Positions 4,792 to 8,086 of a stretch of 8,086 nucleotides of DNA are shown one piece after another. The notes under the pieces were generated by a model that had not been told where the DNA came from, did not search any database, and saw only the letters and a list, made by a program, of their open reading frames with translations. Position 1 is the first letter of the stretch. Every line of letters begins with the position of its first letter. Made by a program: the position numbers and the translations under genes. The stretch comes from an uncultured Acidimicrobiia bacterium (GTDB lineage: Bacteria > Actinomycetota > Acidimicrobiia > Spongiisociales > UBA5794): NCBI GenBank assembly GCA_913031525.1, contig CAJWGC010000047.1, positions 1-8,086 of the forward strand, written 5' to 3'.

Positions 4792-6197
4792 GGATTCCCG
4801 ATCGTCTCTCCGGGTTATTCAGCTCCGATTCCACCCCTGTGCAGCTGGCAGAGCGATTTGTTGAGTCTGGGTACACGCTATATCTGGTGGGCGGGACTGT
4901 GCGAGACGCTCTGATAGGACGCAAACACACAGATCTCGATTTTGCTACTGATGCCAGACCCGATCAGATTAAAGAACTTGTGGCTGGCTGGGCCCATGAC
5001 CTCTACCTAGCTGGAGAGATTTTCGGAACGATTGGAGTAGTTCGTGACGGAATTGTTCACGAGATCACAACATTCCGGTCGGAGGGTTACGTTGATGAGA
5101 GCCGGAAGCCTTCGGTGTCCTTTTCTGACGAGATCAACGAGGATCTCTCTCGCCGCGATTTCACGATTAACGCTATGGCTATCAGGGTCCCAGGAGTTCC
5201 AGGTGAGAGCCCCGATATCGTCGATCCCTACGGAGGATTGGCAGATCTCGCGAATCGTGTACTTCGCACTCCTCTCGATGCAGAGATCTCTTTTGGGGAT
5301 GATCCCCTTCGAATGCTCCGTCTGTATCGGTTCATGGCCACCCTAGGCTTTTCAATCGACAAAGCGCTCCACTCTGCTGTTGCCGACATGGCGAACAGAC
5401 TCGAGATCGTTTCGGCCGAGCGCATACGCGACGAGTTGAACAAACTCATAGTTGGTCCCAATGTTGGAGTGGCATTGTGGGGACTAGTGCGATCTGGACT
5501 AGCCGAGCAATTCATACCGGAGATTCCCGGACTGGCATTGGAGCAGGATCCGATGCAGAAGCACAAGGACGTGCTCGCGCATTCCATCGCAGTTGTCGAA
5601 AAGGTTTCTCCAATTCTTGAACTGCGGTTGGCAGCGCTTTTCCACGATATTGGCAAACCTGCCACGAGAGAATTCGGCCCAAGCGGAGTTTCTTTTCACC
5701 ATCATGAAGTCGTTGGAGCCAGATCTACACGGAACCGAATGCGGGCATTGCGCTATTCGCGTCGCGAGATCAAGGACGTGGGAAATCTTGTTTTCCTACA
5801 CATGAGACCACACACTTACAAGATGGGATGGACGGATAGCGCGGTACGCCGGTATGTTCGAGACGCCGGTCCTCTCTTGGAACTCCTTAATGAGCTCGTA
5901 CGGAGTGACGTAACAACGCGCAATGCCAAGCGCGCAAAGAAAATCACTGAACGTATAGATGAACTTGAGTCGAGAATCGCCACCCTTCGAGAGCAGGAAG
6001 CACTTGATGCTTTACGTCCTCCGATAGATGGCTATCACGTAATGGAGTACCTAGAGCTTCAGCCCGGACCCGCAGTCGGCCAAATTATGAGAATGCTGAT
6101 GGAACATCGCATCGAGCACGGTCCCTACACGGAGCAGCAGGCTTACGCCATGTTGGACCATTGGAAGGAACAGGGATCTGAGGGAAAGCCGGGTTAG
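4788..6197 (+). CDS. pcnA: CCA tRNA nucleotidyltransferase, class II, with HD domain
   Basis: Adds or repairs the 3'-terminal CCA of tRNAs using CTP and ATP in the cytoplasm. 469 residues, the usual size for actinobacterial members. The nucleotidyltransferase head has LVGGTVRDALIG (33-44) followed by the catalytic carboxylates in TDLDF (D49, D51). Next come RRDFTINAMA (122-131), DPLRMLRLYRF (172-182) and the ERIRDEL helix (211-217), all diagnostic of class II CCA/poly(A) polymerases. A C-terminal HD phosphohydrolase-type domain is marked by H265 and LFHDIGKP (H286, D287) with HHHE (304-307). Poly(A) polymerase is the paralogous alternative, but actinobacteria normally carry this HD-type protein as their CCA enzyme. 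The start is ATG 4788, overlapped by a possible leader peptide stop. It ends facing the minus-strand operon, 44 bp from it. Confidence 0.95.
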   Translation: MRIPDRLSGLFSSDSTPVQLAERFVESGYTLYLVGGTVRDALIGRKHTDLDFATDARPDQIKELVAGWAHDLYLAGEIFGTIGVVRDGIVHEITTFRSEGYVDESRKPSVSFSDEINEDLSRRDFTINAMAIRVPGVPGESPDIVDPYGGLADLANRVLRTPLDAEISFGDDPLRMLRLYRFMATLGFSIDKALHSAVADMANRLEIVSAERIRDELNKLIVGPNVGVALWGLVRSGLAEQFIPEIPGLALEQDPMQKHKDVLAHSIAVVEKVSPILELRLAALFHDIGKPATREFGPSGVSFHHHEVVGARSTRNRMRALRYSRREIKDVGNLVFLHMRPHTYKMGWTDSAVRRYVRDAGPLLELLNELVRSDVTTRNAKRAKKITERIDELESRIATLREQEALDALRPPIDGYHVMEYLELQPGPAVGQIMRMLMEHRIEHGPYTEQQAYAMLDHWKEQGSEGKPG

Positions 6198-6241
6198 AAG
6201 CTTCGCTGACTTTTGAGAAGCTTGATCAAATCAAGTCGAAG
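6198..6241. terminator. Convergent intergenic region with short stem-loops
   Basis: This region separates the 3' ends of the CCA-enzyme gene and the minus-strand small membrane gene. AAGCTTC (6198-6204) pairs with GAAGCTT (6217-6223) across a 12-nt loop containing TTTT, and CTTGAT (6221-6226) pairs with ATCAAG (6230-6235) across 3 nt; the two share bases 6221-6223. Stems are short and AT-rich with no long U tract, so any termination would be weak or factor-assisted. Confidence 0.3.
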
Positions 6242-6436
6242 TTAGCTTTCTTGATCGTATGGAGGGGCTGGTTTTGCGGCCTTTTCTTGTTTGTCTTCGT
6301 TTTTCTGACGCTTACGTAGCTTTCGATCTACGAACGACACGGCCAGCAGAGCCATTATTGCGGGAATCAGAACAAGGATGATCTCATCCCATCCTCCTTG
6401 ATGGGCGAGGAGCGCAGAGGAGACGAGAAGGTGCAT
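6242..6436 (-). CDS. Small one-TM membrane protein, third gene of cupredoxin operon
   Basis: 64 residues. The sequence begins with a short hydrophobic stretch MHLLVSSALLA, then HQGGWDE (12-18), one TM helix at about 19-36, and a strongly charged cytoplasmic-type tail (DRKLRKRQKNEDKQEKAAKP). If the N-terminal stretch is removed after A11, H12 becomes the mature N-terminus; otherwise it acts as a short first membrane segment. Its ATG follows the TGA of the preceding gene with no gap (TGA at 6439-6437, ATG at 6436-6434), so it is translated from the same message and is most likely a partner subunit of the large membrane protein. Function unknown; conservation of the operon is the main argument that it is real. 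Confidence 0.75.
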   Translation of the reverse strand: MHLLVSSALLAHQGGWDEIILVLIPAIMALLAVSFVDRKLRKRQKNEDKQEKAAKPAPPYDQES

Positions 6437-7804
6437 TCAGCCGGACAGAATCAGAAGACCAAGAGCTGTGAGCAGCACCATCAGAAAGAGCATGGCATAT
6501 TGGGTGCGGATCGCCACTTCCTTACCGAATTCGTGCAGAGAACGGTCGTGGGCGAGTATGACGCCCACGATATGGCCTATCACGATTACAGCAACTTGGA
6601 TGTACCAGACGATTTCGGGAGCTGGGACCCAAGCGATACGCCAATTGGCCGTCCCGAACAAATTCCACCCCAATCCAAACGGATCGCTTGTTGCATGGAG
6701 AAGGGTTTGGCCTTCGATGACAATCAGCGTGAAGTAGTGCGCGAACGCGTATGCGAATGCAATCGGGACTAATGAATGAGCAAAAGTACGAGCTATGGGA
6801 ACAGCGTGACCCGCTCTGCCCGCCATACGTCCCGCTATTGCGCTTGCTAGCCAATAAGCAGTACCGATAACAGCGATGGTGCCGAGCAATGCTGAGGTCT
6901 CGAAGAAGTCGTTTCCGCGCAGTGACTTAGTTTGTTGAGACCACCATTCTGCACCTGATATGCCGTCGTAGGTGACGGTTCCGATCATCGCTACGATGAA
7001 GAAAGTTAACCCGGGAGTATCGCGGAGCCCGGTGAGGCCTCGTAGCCACCCTCGACGTAGGATTCGCAGGTTTCCTGTCGATGAATCGATGTCCCATTTG
7101 AGGGTTGAAATCGATCCGATAACTCGGTTGTAATTTTCAAATAAGCCGCCTGTTGCTAATCCTGTTTTAACCCCGAGCAACCGAGTGATTACCAAGATAT
7201 AGATTGAGTACAAGAGGGCTGTCACGGCCAAGGAGCGTGGGTTTGAAGATGAGTCGGCTACCAACTCAAGCCAAGTAAACGCAACGAAAGCGGCGGCAGC
7301 CGGCCAGACACCGAAATGTTTTCCTCGATTACTTTGCTCGAGTGCATCTGAATTGACCCATCGCGCTATAAGCCTCCAAGGGCTTATAACGCTCCACCAG
7401 TTACCTAAAACGACAGCGAGGAAGGGAACAACGAGCCACAAATACACCCAGACCAAAACTGGACCGATTGTGCGGCCCCCGTCTCGATTGAAGGTGCCCG
7501 CCAGGATCACGAGCATTAGGCCAAGAAGACCGATGATTCCAAGAATCGAGCGAAGATAAGGAATCCACCTTCCGGTTAGAGGGCGATCGAGTAGTGGATC
7601 TTGTAGGCGCGGCTCTGGCCATAAAGCTGCGAGTGCCATGAAAGACACCACAATGGCGATGCCAGCTCCGACGATGAAAAAACTGACAGGCACTGGAAGG
7701 TCGGATCGTCCTCCGATGCCGTGAGCCGCAACTGGTGTGGCAGCGATCAGAAATGTTCCTGTGAAGACAGCTGAAATAATGGCGATTCGAGCTTGTCTTG
7801 TCAT
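6437..7804 (-). CDS. Polytopic membrane protein with AHGIGGRSDLP motif
   Basis: A 455-residue integral membrane protein of unknown function. A signal-like helix (8-27, ending TPVAA) is followed by H28-GIGGRSDLP, then about ten hydrophobic helices at roughly 41-62, 84-104, 113-135, 167-183, 193-210, 265-280, 301-324, 341-364, 395-418 and 434-454. Histidines H343, H356, H411 and H419 sit in or beside the last helices, as in membrane proteins that bind heme or copper. From memory, relatives in actinobacteria sometimes carry the name fenitrothion hydrolase by annotation transfer; nothing here shows hydrolase residues and I would not use that name. It overlaps the cupredoxin stop by 4 bp (ATGA at 7804-7801) and abuts the 64-residue protein gene. 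Copper transport, or assembly or operation of a copper-dependent membrane enzyme, is an inference from this context. Confidence 0.8.
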   Translation of the reverse strand: MTRQARIAIISAVFTGTFLIAATPVAAHGIGGRSDLPVPVSFFIVGAGIAIVVSFMALAALWPEPRLQDPLLDRPLTGRWIPYLRSILGIIGLLGLMLVILAGTFNRDGGRTIGPVLVWVYLWLVVPFLAVVLGNWWSVISPWRLIARWVNSDALEQSNRGKHFGVWPAAAAFVAFTWLELVADSSSNPRSLAVTALLYSIYILVITRLLGVKTGLATGGLFENYNRVIGSISTLKWDIDSSTGNLRILRRGWLRGLTGLRDTPGLTFFIVAMIGTVTYDGISGAEWWSQQTKSLRGNDFFETSALLGTIAVIGTAYWLASAIAGRMAGRAGHAVPIARTFAHSLVPIAFAYAFAHYFTLIVIEGQTLLHATSDPFGLGWNLFGTANWRIAWVPAPEIVWYIQVAVIVIGHIVGVILAHDRSLHEFGKEVAIRTQYAMLFLMVLLTALGLLILSG

Positions 7805-8085
7805 CGGACTTCTAACTCAAACAGTAAGAGATGAGCCTTTTCGAGCTCGACTTCGTAGATTCCAGGAAGATCGGCCACGAAGCTCATCACCGCTGGTATC
7901 GACGGCGCTACTTCTACTTTGTAGTCGTAGCCGTGTACGTGAATTTCGTCTCTAATGTCCGACAGAACCACGATTTCGATTTGCCTACCACGTTCTACTA
8001 CAAACCGGTCTTCTCCTATAACCGTTTCGTTCCGGATTTCAATTTCGATTCGGTGTGCTTCTGGGGCAGGTGATGTTGTGGTTGT
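7801..8085 (-). CDS. Cupredoxin-like secreted protein, C-terminal part (N-terminus outside window)
   Basis: The last 94 residues of a protein whose start lies beyond base 8086. The visible part opens with a low-complexity TTTTSPAPEA linker, as found just after the lipobox of actinobacterial lipoproteins, then a ~80-residue beta-rich domain. The cupredoxin-type signature is DEIHVHGYD (46-54 of the fragment), followed by a strand-rich tail with PGIYEVELEKAHLLLFELEVR. The usual copper-ligand cysteine of blue copper proteins is absent; H49, H51 and H85 are the candidate metal ligands. This pattern is common in a family of small actinobacterial cupredoxin-domain proteins. It is the first visible gene of the operon, and its TGA overlaps the next ATG by 4 bp. 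It probably acts outside the membrane, delivering or sensing copper for the two membrane partners. Confidence 0.75.
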   Translation of the reverse strand, partial: TTTTSPAPEAHRIEIEIRNETVIGEDRFVVERGRQIEIVVLSDIRDEIHVHGYDYKVEVAPSIPAVMSFVADLPGIYEVELEKAHLLLFELEVR

Positions 8086-8086
8086 C

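Noticed and set aside
6398..6772. Plus-strand 124-codon open frame
   Set aside because: Antisense to the last TM helices of the polytopic protein; polar composition without motif, a shadow frame.
7831..8073. Plus-strand 80-codon open frame rich in Phe and Tyr
   Set aside because: Antisense to the cupredoxin gene, which has a recognisable fold signature and a 4-bp operon overlap.
120..8086. tRNA, rRNA, CRISPR, transposase or insertion-sequence features
   Set aside because: No cloverleaf-like segment, spaced direct repeats, transposase motifs or terminal inverted repeats were seen; apart from gaps under 100 bp the region is filled by the genes listed.

Overview
The window looks like chromosomal DNA of an actinobacterium with roughly 50% G+C. 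Acidimicrobiia or another mid-GC aquatic lineage is my best guess from protein style and synteny, not from a marker gene. The clearest taxonomic cue is a membrane-anchored pseudokinase with an extracellular discoidin-like domain. It lies close to trxB and is divergent from a CCA-adding enzyme, which recalls the mycobacterial pcnA / mutT4-Rv3909-mviN-sigM-Rv3912-trxB2 locus (from memory). Here murJ, sigM and the other intervening genes are absent.

Layout. Bases 1-119 are about 72% G+C and do not belong with what follows; at about base 120 they interrupt a trxB gene read on the minus strand, so the left edge is probably a chimeric join. Bases 120-2919 form a minus-strand block, in transcription order: GNAT acetyltransferase, pseudokinase, two-TM small membrane protein, thioredoxin reductase (cut off). 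Bases 2993-6197 form a plus-strand block: HDAC-family deacetylase, RNase HI with an N-terminal zinc-finger-like segment, CCA tRNA nucleotidyltransferase. Bases 6242-8086 hold a tightly packed minus-strand operon converging on the CCA enzyme gene: a cupredoxin-like secreted protein (N-terminus outside the window), a polytopic membrane protein with an AHGIGGRSDLP motif, and a 64-residue one-TM protein. These three genes overlap by 4 bp (ATGA) or abut (TGA-ATG).

How they work together. The plus block contains RNA/nucleic-acid housekeeping functions (RNA:DNA hybrid removal, tRNA 3' CCA maintenance) behind a deacetylase. The divergent acetyltransferase/deacetylase pair shares a 73-bp intergenic region. 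The minus block couples envelope signalling (pseudokinase) to redox housekeeping (trxB). The right-hand operon is the least understood part: a cupredoxin next to two membrane proteins, each with a histidine directly after a possible signal-peptide alanine, suggests copper handling or an extracytoplasmic copper-dependent step, but this is inference. Several start codons are preceded by a TANNNT box about 7 nt upstream with no Shine-Dalgarno, as expected for leaderless actinobacterial mRNAs. I found no rRNA, tRNA, CRISPR array or insertion sequence.
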